From: Myceligenerans pegani
Lineage (GTDB): Bacteria > Actinomycetota > Actinomycetes > Actinomycetales > Cellulomonadaceae
NCBI RefSeq assembly: GCF_014892515.1
Contig: NZ_JADBGR010000111.1
Span: 17,859-66,101 of the forward strand
Length of the DNA: 48,243 nucleotides
Direction of reading: 5' to 3'
The notes beneath the pieces are model-generated. The model made no database searches. It was not told where the DNA came from and was given only the letters and a program-made list of their open reading frames with translations. A program made the translations under genes and the position numbers. Below, in pieces: positions 15,645 through 21,952 of the stretch. The stretch's first letter is position 1; every line of letters begins with the position of its first letter.

Positions 15645-15721
15645 TCTGGCTGGTGGTCGGCTACATCGCCCTGCTCGCCGTGCTGCTCGGCGTGCTGCGC
15701 GCCTCGCAGGTGCGACGGTAG
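15641..15721 (+). CDS. 26-residue membrane peptide
   Basis: A GTG start overlapping the previous stop (GTGA) opens a 27-codon frame that encodes a single hydrophobic helix (WLVVGYIALLAVLLGVLRAS) with a basic QVRR end, then TAG. The position and coupling make translation plausible, but the short length gives little statistical support. If real, it would be a small bitopic membrane protein. Confidence 0.4.
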   Translation: MIWLVVGYIALLAVLLGVLRASQVRR

Positions 15722-15768
15722 ACGGCCGCATCCCACAGCCCTCCTGGCCTTCCTGACCTTCCGTTCTA

Positions 15769-15887
15769 GCGGTCGGACGTGCACCCCCGGAATCCCTGCA
15801 CCTCCTTGCACAGCGTCCGCCGCGAGCCCGCCCACCCCCGGGCGGGTACCTCAGGCGGGCCGGGACCGACGCCCCTCGGTCCCGGCC
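15769..15887 (+). ncRNA. Three-stem structured leader RNA, copy 1
   Basis: P1 pairs GCGG(T)CGGACG (15769-15779) with CGTCCGCCGC (15814-15823) around a conserved loop containing CACCCCCGGAAT and TGCACCTCCTTGCAC. P2 pairs CCCGCCC (15827-15833) with GGGCGGG (15840-15846), loop ACCCCC. P3 pairs 12 bp, 15858-15869 with 15876-15887, loop CGCCCC. It lies 46 bases before the 125-aa gene, whose GGAGGT ribosome site (15919-15924) could pair with the CACCTCC of the P1 loop. Copy 2 at 16326 keeps the loops and changes the stems compensatorily. The family is not recognised. Confidence 0.7.
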
Positions 15888-15933
15888 GGCACCCCAAGCA
15901 CCACCGACGACGAACCCGGAGGTAACGACCGAC

Positions 15934-16311
15934 ATGTCCCAGCACTCCGTCGCGGTCGGCTACGCCCGTGACACCTCACAGCTCGCCGTCGTACAAGCCC
16001 ACGCCCGCGACCACGGCTACCGGCTGGCCCACGTGATCGACGACAGTCGCGACGCCGCCACGATTAGCCAGCTCACCAAGCAAGCGATGGACCGCGGCGC
16101 TGACGTCGTCATCCTGCCCGGCGACGCGATCCTGTCGACCGCCCGCAAGAGGCTGGAGAAGGAGCTGACGAGTGTCGGCGCGAGGTGCGTCGTGCTCGGC
16201 GCCCCGAGCGCCCCGGCCCGGGCCGCACTCGAACGCGTCATGCCACGACGCGACTTCGACGCCACGCGGGGGAGGCACACCAAGGGAGCCGCCCAGAGGA
16301 CCGACGCCTGA
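15934..16311 (+). CDS. Solitary serine-recombinase-like N-terminal domain protein
   Basis: A 125-residue protein. Residues 5-95 follow the resolvase/invertase N-terminal fold: VGYAR start, a Q followed by a helix (LAVVQAHARDHGYRL), a strand (AHVIDD), a helix (ISQLTKQAMDRG) and ADVVILPGDAIL. The usual GYARVST becomes GYARDTS, so the catalytic Ser position holds Thr14. The LDR-type arginine region reads PGDAIL. No DNA-binding domain follows. It is therefore unlikely to be an active recombinase and may be a regulator or dimerisation partner. The start is set by GGAGGT (15919-15924). The gene sits between the two structured leader RNAs. Confidence 0.65.
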   Translation: MSQHSVAVGYARDTSQLAVVQAHARDHGYRLAHVIDDSRDAATISQLTKQAMDRGADVVILPGDAILSTARKRLEKELTSVGARCVVLGAPSAPARAALERVMPRRDFDATRGRHTKGAAQRTDA

Positions 16312-16325
16312 CAACTCAAGAACTT

Positions 16326-16441
16326 GCGGCCGGGCGAGCACCCCCGGAATTCCCTGCACCTCCATGCACGGCGCCCGGCCGCAGGCCCGCCACCCCGGCG
16401 GGCCCAGACGGGCCGGGGCTCACGCCCCCGAGTCCCGGCCC
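16326..16441 (+). ncRNA. Three-stem structured leader RNA, copy 2
   Basis: P1 is a perfect 11-bp stem, GCGGCCGGGCG (16326-16336) with CGCCCGGCCGC (16372-16382), and its loop contains CACCCCCGGAATT and CTGCACCTCCATGCAC. P2 is GGCCCGCC (16384-16391) with GGCGGGCC (16397-16404), loop ACCCC. P3 is 12 bp, 16410-16421 with 16430-16441, including one G-T wobble, loop ACGCCCCC. It begins 15 bases after the stop of the 125-aa gene. No intact gene follows: the integrase fragment starts about 10 bases after P3, so the gene originally controlled by this leader was probably deleted. Confidence 0.7.
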
Positions 16442-16449
16442 ACCCAGGA

Positions 16450-17032
16450 TCCAGCGGGCACCTCGCGGTGTGCGCCTTTGCTGGATTTGCGCCTGGGCGA
16501 GGCTGCCGGCCTCCAGGTGGGGGACATCGACTTCCTGCGCCGCACCATCGGGGTCAATCGCCAGATCCAGGGTTCCACGGACAAGACCACCACGGTCGAA
16601 CCGCCGAAGTACGGGTCCGAGCGGACGATCCACGTGCCGCGCGAACTTCTCACGCTGGTGTCCCAGCACATCGCGAAGTTCGCGCCGCGCGGCGACGAGC
16701 GCTGGATCTTCTGGAACCCGAACCACGCGGACAACGGGCTGTGGAACCACAACAGCGCCGGGCAGGCATGGCGGACGACACGGCGCGCTGCCGGTCTGGA
16801 GGCGTTCACGCTCCACGACCTGAGGCACTTCTACGCCTCGGGACTCATCGCGGACAACTGCGATGTCGTCACCGTGCAGCGAGCGCTCGGGCACTCCAGC
16901 CCGACCATCACCCTCGGCACCTACGCACACCTGTGGCCGAGCGCCGAGGACAAGACGCGGGCGGCGGCGACATCCCTGATGCGCACCGTCCTGTCCGCGA
17001 AGCCCGCCGCCAAGGCGGCGCAAACCTCCTGA
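16450..17032 (+). pseudogene. int: Tyrosine recombinase (integrase), 5'-truncated and frameshifted
   Basis: The catalytic domain is nearly complete: LRLGEAAGL (first Arg), PPKYGSERTIHVP (Lys), LHDLRHFYASGLI (HxxR), LGHSSPTITLGTYAHL (His and nucleophile Tyr), stop at 17032. Two lesions are visible. The N-terminal arm-binding and core-binding domains are missing. The conserved AFAG segment, encoded around 16478-16490, is in a different frame from the following LRLGE, which one extra T in GGATTTGCG would explain. Phage- and ICE-type integrases normally have about 380-420 residues. The position beside attR fits the integrase of this element. Without the N-terminal domains it should be inactive. 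Confidence 0.8.
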
Positions 17033-17088
17033 GGCGAGCGGCCCGAAACCTTGGCGACCGCCCGCCCACGGTCCTCAGCGAACGGACT

Positions 17089-17110
17089 TGCGGACTCTCT
17101 GCGGACCGAG
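17089..17110 (+). repeat. Right-end TGCGGAC iterons
   Basis: TGCGGACTCTC and TGCGGACCGAG are adjacent at 11-bp spacing, with a further CGGACT just before (17083-17088). They match the left-end iterons in sequence and orientation and lie between the integrase fragment and attR. Confidence 0.6.
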
Positions 17111-17135
17111 AGGCCAGAAATAGCCCTGACCAGCA

Positions 17136-17156
17136 CCGTCAGCGGTAGTTGGTGAA
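17136..17156 (+). repeat. attR within the 3' end of yajQ
   Basis: This 21-bp copy is identical to attL. It contains the complement of the yajQ stop (17139-17141) and the codons for the last residues (F-T-N-Y-R), so the element restores the yajQ reading frame. Confidence 0.85.
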
Positions 17157-17636
17157 CTGCAGCGCCACGTCCAGGTCCGCCCCCTTGAGGAGGGCGATGA
17201 CCTCCTGGAGCTGGTCGCGCGACTTCGACGTGACGCGCACCTCGTCGCCCGTGACCTGGGTCTTGACGCCCTTGGGGCCCTCGTCGCGGATGATCTTGGT
17301 GATCTTCTTCGCGTTCTCGCCGGCCAGGCCCTCCTTGAGGGACCCGACGAGGCGGTACTCCTTGCCGGACGGCTGCGGCTCCTTGTCGCCCGTGTCGAAC
17401 GACTTGAGGGACACGCCGCGCTTGATGAGCTTCGTCTGGAACACGTCGAGCATGGCGAGCACGCGCTCGGCGGAGTTGGCGGCCATGACGATGTTGTCCT
17501 GGCCGCTCCACGAGATCGACGCGCCCACGCCCCGGAAGTCGTACCGCTGCGAGATCTCCTTGGACGCCTGGTTGAGGGCGTTGTCGACCTCCTGGCGGTC
17601 CACCTTGCTGACGATGTCGAACGACGAGTCGGCCAC
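17139..17636 (-). CDS. yajQ: YajQ family nucleotide-binding protein
   Basis: A 165-residue protein with full-length YajQ features: [31 protein letters not shown] at the start, a central [61 protein letters not shown], and the C-terminal [12 protein letters not shown]. YajQ proteins have two ferredoxin-like folds. Some bind cyclic di-GMP and act with transcription factors (known in Xanthomonas), and others bind tRNA/GTP. The actinobacterial role is unclear. It has a GTG start with GGAG about 10 bases upstream. Its 3' end is the integration target of the adjacent island and the reading frame is intact. Confidence 0.92.
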   Translation of the reverse strand: MADSSFDIVSKVDRQEVDNALNQASKEISQRYDFRGVGASISWSGQDNIVMAANSAERVLAMLDVFQTKLIKRGVSLKSFDTGDKEPQPSGKEYRLVGSLKEGLAGENAKKITKIIRDEGPKGVKTQVTGDEVRVTSKSRDQLQEVIALLKGADLDVALQFTNYR

Positions 17637-17848
17637 GACCGTGCTCCATTCTTCCTGGTGCGATCAGATCCTGGGTCAACCGTAGTCGTCCCGGGAAGCA
17701 GGCACCGCCTGTTCGGACGGTCCGCCATGGATCCGGATCACCTTCTGGGCGGGAACAGGTCGGCGGAGGACCCGGCCGGTCGCCGTCGTCAGCTCGTCCG
17801 ATGATCCCGACACCGGCCGCCTCGGCTCATTCGATACTGTGGCGAACC

Positions 17849-18658
17849 ATGTTCCGCAGTCTCGACCTCGCGACCTGGCGGCGCCGCACCGAGTGGCCGC
17901 TCGTGACGATCGCCGTGCTCTTCCTCGTCGCCTACGGCCTGCCGATCGCGTTCGACGGCGTTCCCGCGTCCGTGGAGATCGCCTGCGACGTGTTCATGAC
18001 GATCGCCTGGATGGTGTTCGCCGCGGACTACATGGTGCGGCTCCACCTGTCCGGGTACTCGTGGGAGTTCGTCCGGCGGAACTGGATCGACCTGCTGGTC
18101 GTCGTGCTGCCCCTGCTGCGCCCGCTCCGGCTCCTCCTGCTGATCAAGGTGATCCAGCGGTTCAGTCGCACGGGGGTGCAGCGCCTGCGCGGGCGGGTCG
18201 TCACCTACGCGACGGGCGGCACCGCGCTGCTGATCCTCACCAGCGCCTTGGCGATCACGGACACCGAGCGTCACGTCGAGGGCTCGAACATCACGAACCT
18301 GGGCGAGGGGTTCTGGTGGGCGATCGTCACGATGACAACCGTGGGGTACGGCGACTTCTACCCGGTCACCGTCACCGGCCGGTTCATCGCCGCGGGCCTC
18401 ATGCTGGGCGGCATCGCCCTGCTCGGTGTGGTCACCGCGACGCTCGCCTCGTGGATGGTGCAGACCGTCGAGGAGGCCAACGAGCAGGAGGAGGCGGCGA
18501 CCCGCCGCCAGGTCGACGTCCTGGCCGAGGAGGTGCGCACGCTCCGCGCGGAAAGGGCGGAGGAGGTACGCACACTGCGGGCCGAACTCGCCGAGGCCCG
18601 CCGTCACCTGGGCCACGACGGCGCGCCGACAGGGGCCACGCGGCCGGAGGAGAACTGA
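17849..18658 (+). CDS. Voltage-gated-type potassium channel subunit
   Basis: A 269-residue ion channel. Helices S1-S4 lie between about 15 and 110, with S4 replaced by the short basic-rich segment [18 protein letters not shown] pore loop carries the selectivity filter TMTTVGYGD, followed by the inner helix ([22 protein letters not shown]). The C-terminal 55 residues are a Glu/Arg-rich coiled coil containing two near-identical EEVRTLRAE repeats, a probable tetramerisation tail. The channel would conduct K+ across the cytoplasmic membrane. ATG 17849 is chosen over 17801 because TACTGT (17835-17840) fits a leaderless -10 and the upstream 16 residues are not conserved-looking. It is divergent from yajQ. 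Confidence 0.85.
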   Translation: MFRSLDLATWRRRTEWPLVTIAVLFLVAYGLPIAFDGVPASVEIACDVFMTIAWMVFAADYMVRLHLSGYSWEFVRRNWIDLLVVVLPLLRPLRLLLLIKVIQRFSRTGVQRLRGRVVTYATGGTALLILTSALAITDTERHVEGSNITNLGEGFWWAIVTMTTVGYGDFYPVTVTGRFIAAGLMLGGIALLGVVTATLASWMVQTVEEANEQEEAATRRQVDVLAEEVRTLRAERAEEVRTLRAELAEARRHLGHDGAPTGATRPEEN

Positions 18659-18670
18659 CGGATCGCGCCG

Positions 18671-19570
18671 TCAGAAGCCGCCGAAGCCGCCCGGGCCGTA
18701 CTGACTGCCGTAGCTGCCGCCCGGACCGCCCGCCATGCGCTCGAGGCGTTCGATGCGGTCCTTCATCGGCGGGTGCGTGGCGAACAGGCGGGCCATCCCG
18801 GCGCCGCGGAACGGGTTCGCGATCATCACGTGCGAGACGTTCGTCAGCTCCCGGTCCTGGGGCAGCGGGGCGAGCTGGGTCCCGCGCTCGAGCTTCCGGA
18901 GCGCGGACGCGAGCGCGAGCGGGTCACCGGTGAGCTTGGCGCCGTCCTCGTCGGCGTCGAACTCGCGCGTGCGGGAGATGGCGAACTGGATCATCGTCGC
19001 CGCGATCGGCGCGAGCAGCGCCGTCGCCAGCGCCGCGATCGGGTTCCCGCCCTCGCGGTTGCCGCCGAACCACATCATCGCCGTGGCCACCGACGTGATG
19101 ACGCCGGCCATCGCCGACGCCACCGACGACGTGAGGATGTCGCGGTTGTACACGTGCATCAGCTCGTGCCCCAGCACGCCCCGCAACTCGCGCTCGTCCA
19201 GCAGGCTCAGGATGCCCTCCGTGCAGCACACGGCCGCGTTGGCCGGGTTGCGGCCGGTGGCGAACGCGTTGGGGGCCTTGGTCGGTGAGATGTACAACCG
19301 CGGCATGGGCTTGCGGGCCTGGGTCGACAGCTCGCGCACGATCCGGTGCATCTCCGGCGCCTGCAGCTCCGTGACCGGGTAGGCGTGCATGGCGCGGATC
19401 GCGAGCTTGTCGGAGTTCCAGTAGCTGTACGCCGTCGTCCCGAGGCCGATGAGGACGAAGATCCACAGCCACGTCTGCCGTCCGCCCATCAGGACCCAGA
19501 TCCCGAGGAGCACAGCCCACATCGCGCCGAACATCGCGGCGGTCTTCAGACCGTTGTAGTGCCGATGCAT
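18671..19570 (-). CDS. htpX: Zinc metalloprotease HtpX
   Basis: A 299-residue M48 membrane protease for turnover of misfolded membrane proteins. Two hydrophobic helices lie at the N-terminus (about 10-28 and 33-50). The zinc motif is H135-E-L-M-H139, and a third-ligand Glu lies in [13 protein letters not shown]. Two more hydrophobic segments lie between them (about 148-165 and 178-195). The C-terminus has [15 protein letters not shown] and a Gly/Tyr-rich tail. ATG 19570 has GGAAG upstream. A longer frame to 19720 is not supported. It is convergent with the channel gene (12 bp apart) and divergent from the WXG100 effector unit. Confidence 0.9.
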   Translation of the reverse strand: MHRHYNGLKTAAMFGAMWAVLLGIWVLMGGRQTWLWIFVLIGLGTTAYSYWNSDKLAIRAMHAYPVTELQAPEMHRIVRELSTQARKPMPRLYISPTKAPNAFATGRNPANAAVCCTEGILSLLDERELRGVLGHELMHVYNRDILTSSVASAMAGVITSVATAMMWFGGNREGGNPIAALATALLAPIAATMIQFAISRTREFDADEDGAKLTGDPLALASALRKLERGTQLAPLPQDRELTNVSHVMIANPFRGAGMARLFATHPPMKDRIERLERMAGGPGGSYGSQYGPGGFGGF

Positions 19571-19670
19571 CGCTACTTCCTTTCCACCCACCCCGCTGAA
19601 CGGCTCGTCGCGGCGAAGGGTTCCCGAGCGTTCACGGACGGTGTACGCGGGACCCGGTCGGCGAGCGGCC

Positions 19671-19739
19671 ATGGGGAACGCTACCCATGGCCCGTCGGTG
19701 GGCGGGCTGCTTGGGTACATGTCGGAGAAGTAGGTAGAT
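19671..19739 (+). promoter_or_regulatory. Upstream element of WXG100 effector unit
   Basis: ATGGGGAACGCTACCCAT (19671-19688) is an imperfect inverted repeat. After 22 bp comes TTGGGTACATG (19711-19721), where TTGGGT can serve as -35 with a 17-bp spacer to GTAGAT (19734-19739). The same arrangement, motif, 22 bp, TTGAGTACGTG, occurs upstream of the small WXG100 gene at 28393 in the same orientation relative to the gene. A 12-bp inverted repeat ACCTGCACAGGT (19766-19777) lies between this element and the TTG start. Confidence 0.55.
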
Positions 19740-19791
19740 CGGCCCCTGTTCGCCGGGCATGATGTACCTGCACAGGTGAGAGGAGGCGTGG

Positions 19792-20772
19792 TTGAGCGGC
19801 AACCTGTACGGCGCCGACATCGAGGCGCTGCGGCGGCTCGCGGACCGGATCGCCCAGGGCAGCGAGACGCTGAACGGCGTCGTCGGGGTCGTGGAGTCGG
19901 CCATGCCGGATCCCGGGCAGTGGAGCGGTCCGGACGCCGAGAGCTTCCGGGACGAGTGGTACAGCACCCACAGCCCTGCGCTCACGGCGTCGGCCCAGGC
20001 CCTGGCGGATGCGGCCGAGACCGCGCGCAGCAACGCCGACGAGCAGGACGCGACGTCGGAGAACCTGGGTGGCGGCGGCGCCGGAGGTATCGGCAGCGGT
20101 GTCGGCGCCGTCGGCGGCTCCGACCGGCCGGGCAGCGTCTTCGACGTGCTCGAGACCGGCTGGGCCGCGATCGGCGCCGGCGGGGCCGCGTGGAAGGCGT
20201 TCAAGTACGGCCGCAATCTGCTCAATCTCACCCGCGCGCTCGACACCGCCGGCGATGCGGCCGCCGCCGCGACGACCTTCATCCGGCAGGGAATGCTCGC
20301 CGACGGGATGGGCATCGTCGGCAGGCTCGGCACGTTCGGCAGGTACGCGGGCATCGCCGGAGGCGCCTTCGGCGTGATCGGCGGGGTCAACCAGATGTTC
20401 AACCCGCGGTACGACGGCTGGCGCGGCGGGGTCGACCGGGTCATGGGCGGCATCGGCGCCGTCGGTGGCGTGGCCACGATCGGCATGTTCATGGGTGCGG
20501 CGGCGTTCACCGGCCCCGTCGGGATCGGTATCGCCGTCGGTGCGGGGCTCGTCGTCGGTGCGTGGGAGCTCGGCAACCTGATCTACGACAACTGGGACGC
20601 CATCTCCGGATTCGTCTCCGATCCGCTGCCCTATCTCGCGGACGGGCTGGACGCCGTCACCGACTTCGCGGGTGATGCCGTCGACGCCGTCGGAGACGTG
20701 GCGAGCGACGTCGGTGACGCGATCGGCGACGCTGCCGGGGCCGTCGGCGACTTTGTGGGAGGGTTGTTCTGA
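19792..20772 (+). CDS. WXG100-domain T7SS effector candidate with hydrophobic C-terminal region
   Basis: A 326-residue protein. Residues 1-92 are a WXG100 helical hairpin (turn WSG at 44-46; SFRDEW) ending in the motif [16 protein letters not shown] (77-92). A Gly-rich linker (93-107) follows, then about 200 residues with several hydrophobic, Gly/Ala-rich helices (for example 205-255) and an amphipathic tail of repeated D-A-V-G-D units. The architecture is that of secreted T7SS polymorphic effectors, here with a possibly membrane-active C-terminus. TTG at 19792 is set by AGGAGG (19781-19786), and the paralogue at 27599 starts with the same residues ([13 protein letters not shown]). The stop overlaps the next start by one base. 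Confidence 0.75.
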   Translation: MSGNLYGADIEALRRLADRIAQGSETLNGVVGVVESAMPDPGQWSGPDAESFRDEWYSTHSPALTASAQALADAAETARSNADEQDATSENLGGGGAGGIGSGVGAVGGSDRPGSVFDVLETGWAAIGAGGAAWKAFKYGRNLLNLTRALDTAGDAAAAATTFIRQGMLADGMGIVGRLGTFGRYAGIAGGAFGVIGGVNQMFNPRYDGWRGGVDRVMGGIGAVGGVATIGMFMGAAAFTGPVGIGIAVGAGLVVGAWELGNLIYDNWDAISGFVSDPLPYLADGLDAVTDFAGDAVDAVGDVASDVGDAIGDAAGAVGDFVGGLF

Positions 20773-21575
20773 TGAGCGAGCAGAATGCGATGACGTTCTC
20801 GGAGGACGACGTCCAGGCCGCGCGGGCGACTCTGGCACAGGCACGGGACGGCGAGGTCGTCGGTGTGGTGATCCTCACGGACGAGGAGGTGGCGATCCTC
20901 GACGGGCTCGAGAACGAACAGCTCGTGCCCACCCCGTGGATGGATGCCCAGACCGGCGGCGACCGGTCCCTGATGGGCAGGGTGGCGCTGCGGTCGATGC
21001 TCTCGCGGGAGCTGGTGCAGCCCGTCGACACCGACGACGGCAGCGTCAAGATCACGGCGCACCCGGGGATCACCGGGCCGCTGGTGCTCCGGCGTTCCGC
21101 CCAGGAGATCCTCTCGGTGGAGCGTACGAGCTCGAACGGCAAGGACTGGCTGTTCGCCTACGTCCACATCGAGGGCGGCAGGTCCACGGTGCTCGAGGAG
21201 GAGATCTCCGGCTCGGGACACCACGTCTTCTCGGTGTACCCCGCGGCGCTGCTGGGTGAGCGGTTCGAGAAGTTCTTCGATCCGACGGGAACGGCCGCGA
21301 TGAGTTCCTCGCCGAAGAGCTACTCGGCGGAGGCGTTCGAGAGCGCCGTCCCCCGCCTGCCCCAGCTCAACGAGGCCGTGGCGGTGAGCATCGTGTCCGG
21401 TGTGCGCCGAGGGAGCGACACGCTGCTCAACGCGTCCGTCTACGCGGGGCCGCACGGCGTCCACGTGCTGCGCGGCAGCGAGCACGACGGCGACGGGACG
21501 CCGGTGACCTACACGCTCCAGGAGGTCGGGCCGCGCGGACTGCGCGCCCTCCCCACGGAGATGATCCCCGCATGA
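20772..21575 (+). CDS. T7SS-associated protein, possible EspG-like chaperone
   Basis: A 267-residue soluble protein without a signal peptide or membrane helix. It starts with a helix (FSEDDVQAARATLAQARDG), then a segment where GRVALRSMLSRELVQPVD resembles the helix-turn that precedes the beta sheet of EspG/ESX chaperones, then strands (PLVLRRSAQEILSVERTS, WLFAYVHIEGGRSTVLEEE, GHHVFSVYPAALLGERF). EspG proteins bind WXG100-type effectors in the cytosol. The similarity here is by topology only, so the call is tentative. The GGGAGGG ribosome site (20758-20764) lies inside the effector gene. Coupling on both sides suggests it works with the effector. Confidence 0.55.
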   Translation: MSEQNAMTFSEDDVQAARATLAQARDGEVVGVVILTDEEVAILDGLENEQLVPTPWMDAQTGGDRSLMGRVALRSMLSRELVQPVDTDDGSVKITAHPGITGPLVLRRSAQEILSVERTSSNGKDWLFAYVHIEGGRSTVLEEEISGSGHHVFSVYPAALLGERFEKFFDPTGTAAMSSSPKSYSAEAFESAVPRLPQLNEAVAVSIVSGVRRGSDTLLNASVYAGPHGVHVLRGSEHDGDGTPVTYTLQEVGPRGLRALPTEMIPA

Positions 21576-21808
21576 GCGGCCTCGGCAGGTGGAGCCTCTG
21601 GACCGGCCTCGGCCTGGTCGTCGTCGCTGTGGTCTGCGTCGCGCTCACCCTGGTCCCGGTCGGCGTGATCGCGGGCGTGCTCGGCGTCGTGGCACTGGGC
21701 ATCGCCGGGTACGACGCGATCTACAACGCGCTGGACCGTGCCGAACTCCGCCGTCGCGCGGCCCGGGCGGAACGCGAGCGCGGGCAGGGACACCGGCCCG
21801 GCTCCTGA
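21572..21808 (+). CDS. Small two-helix membrane protein, possible immunity partner
   Basis: A 78-residue protein with two adjacent transmembrane helices (about 8-30 and 32-50) and a basic/acidic cytoplasmic tail rich in Arg and Glu (55-78). Its ATG overlaps the stop of the 267-aa gene (ATGA, 21572-21575). It is the last gene of a unit that begins with a WXG100 protein carrying a hydrophobic C-terminal region. A membrane immunity role is the obvious guess, but there is no sequence evidence for it. Confidence 0.6.
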   Translation: MSGLGRWSLWTGLGLVVVAVVCVALTLVPVGVIAGVLGVVALGIAGYDAIYNALDRAELRRRAARAERERGQGHRPGS

Positions 21809-21847
21809 GGGAGCTGGGGGATCCGAGGGACGATCCTCACAGGAACG

Positions 21848-21870
21848 CCACGTCCGCCCCCTGGGCGTGG
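21848..21870 (+). terminator. Hairpin after the WXG100 effector unit
   Basis: CCACGTCC (21848-21855) pairs with GGGCGTGG (21863-21870), with one G-T wobble and a 7-base loop. It lies 40 bases after the small membrane-protein gene and before the TAGAAT (21896-21901) that may be the -10 of the reductase gene. No T-run follows. Confidence 0.35.
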
Positions 21871-21952
21871 GGTGAGCCGAGCCTTACCCGGTCGGTAGAA
21901 TCGCTCCTGGCCTTCGATTGTGTACAGTCCCTCGACCGGAAGGCGCCTCTTC

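Larger units (their letters stand above)
8351..17156. mobile_element. Decayed integrative element inserted in the 3' end of yajQ
   Basis: The element is bounded by 21-bp identical repeats, 8351-8371 and 17136-17156, beginning CCGTCAGCGGTAGTTGGTGA. At the right end this sequence contains the yajQ stop codon and its last codons. The left copy is the displaced host 3' end. Next to each repeat, inside the element, are TGCGGAC iterons in the same orientation. Beside the right end lies a tyrosine recombinase gene that has lost its 5' part and has a frameshift, so the element is probably fixed. Replication and transfer genes are absent. A second copy of the left-end palindrome/iteron block at 12091-12186 suggests that two elements were joined in tandem. 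Cargo: hypothetical protein, desaturase, LapA-like, lipid kinase, peptidase E-like, XRE-TPR regulator, HAD enzyme and small proteins. Confidence 0.85.

Noticed and set aside
17136-17156. yajQ as a truncated or broken gene at the island edge
   Set aside because: The frame runs through attR to the normal stop, and the C-terminus (FTNYR) is that expected of the family.
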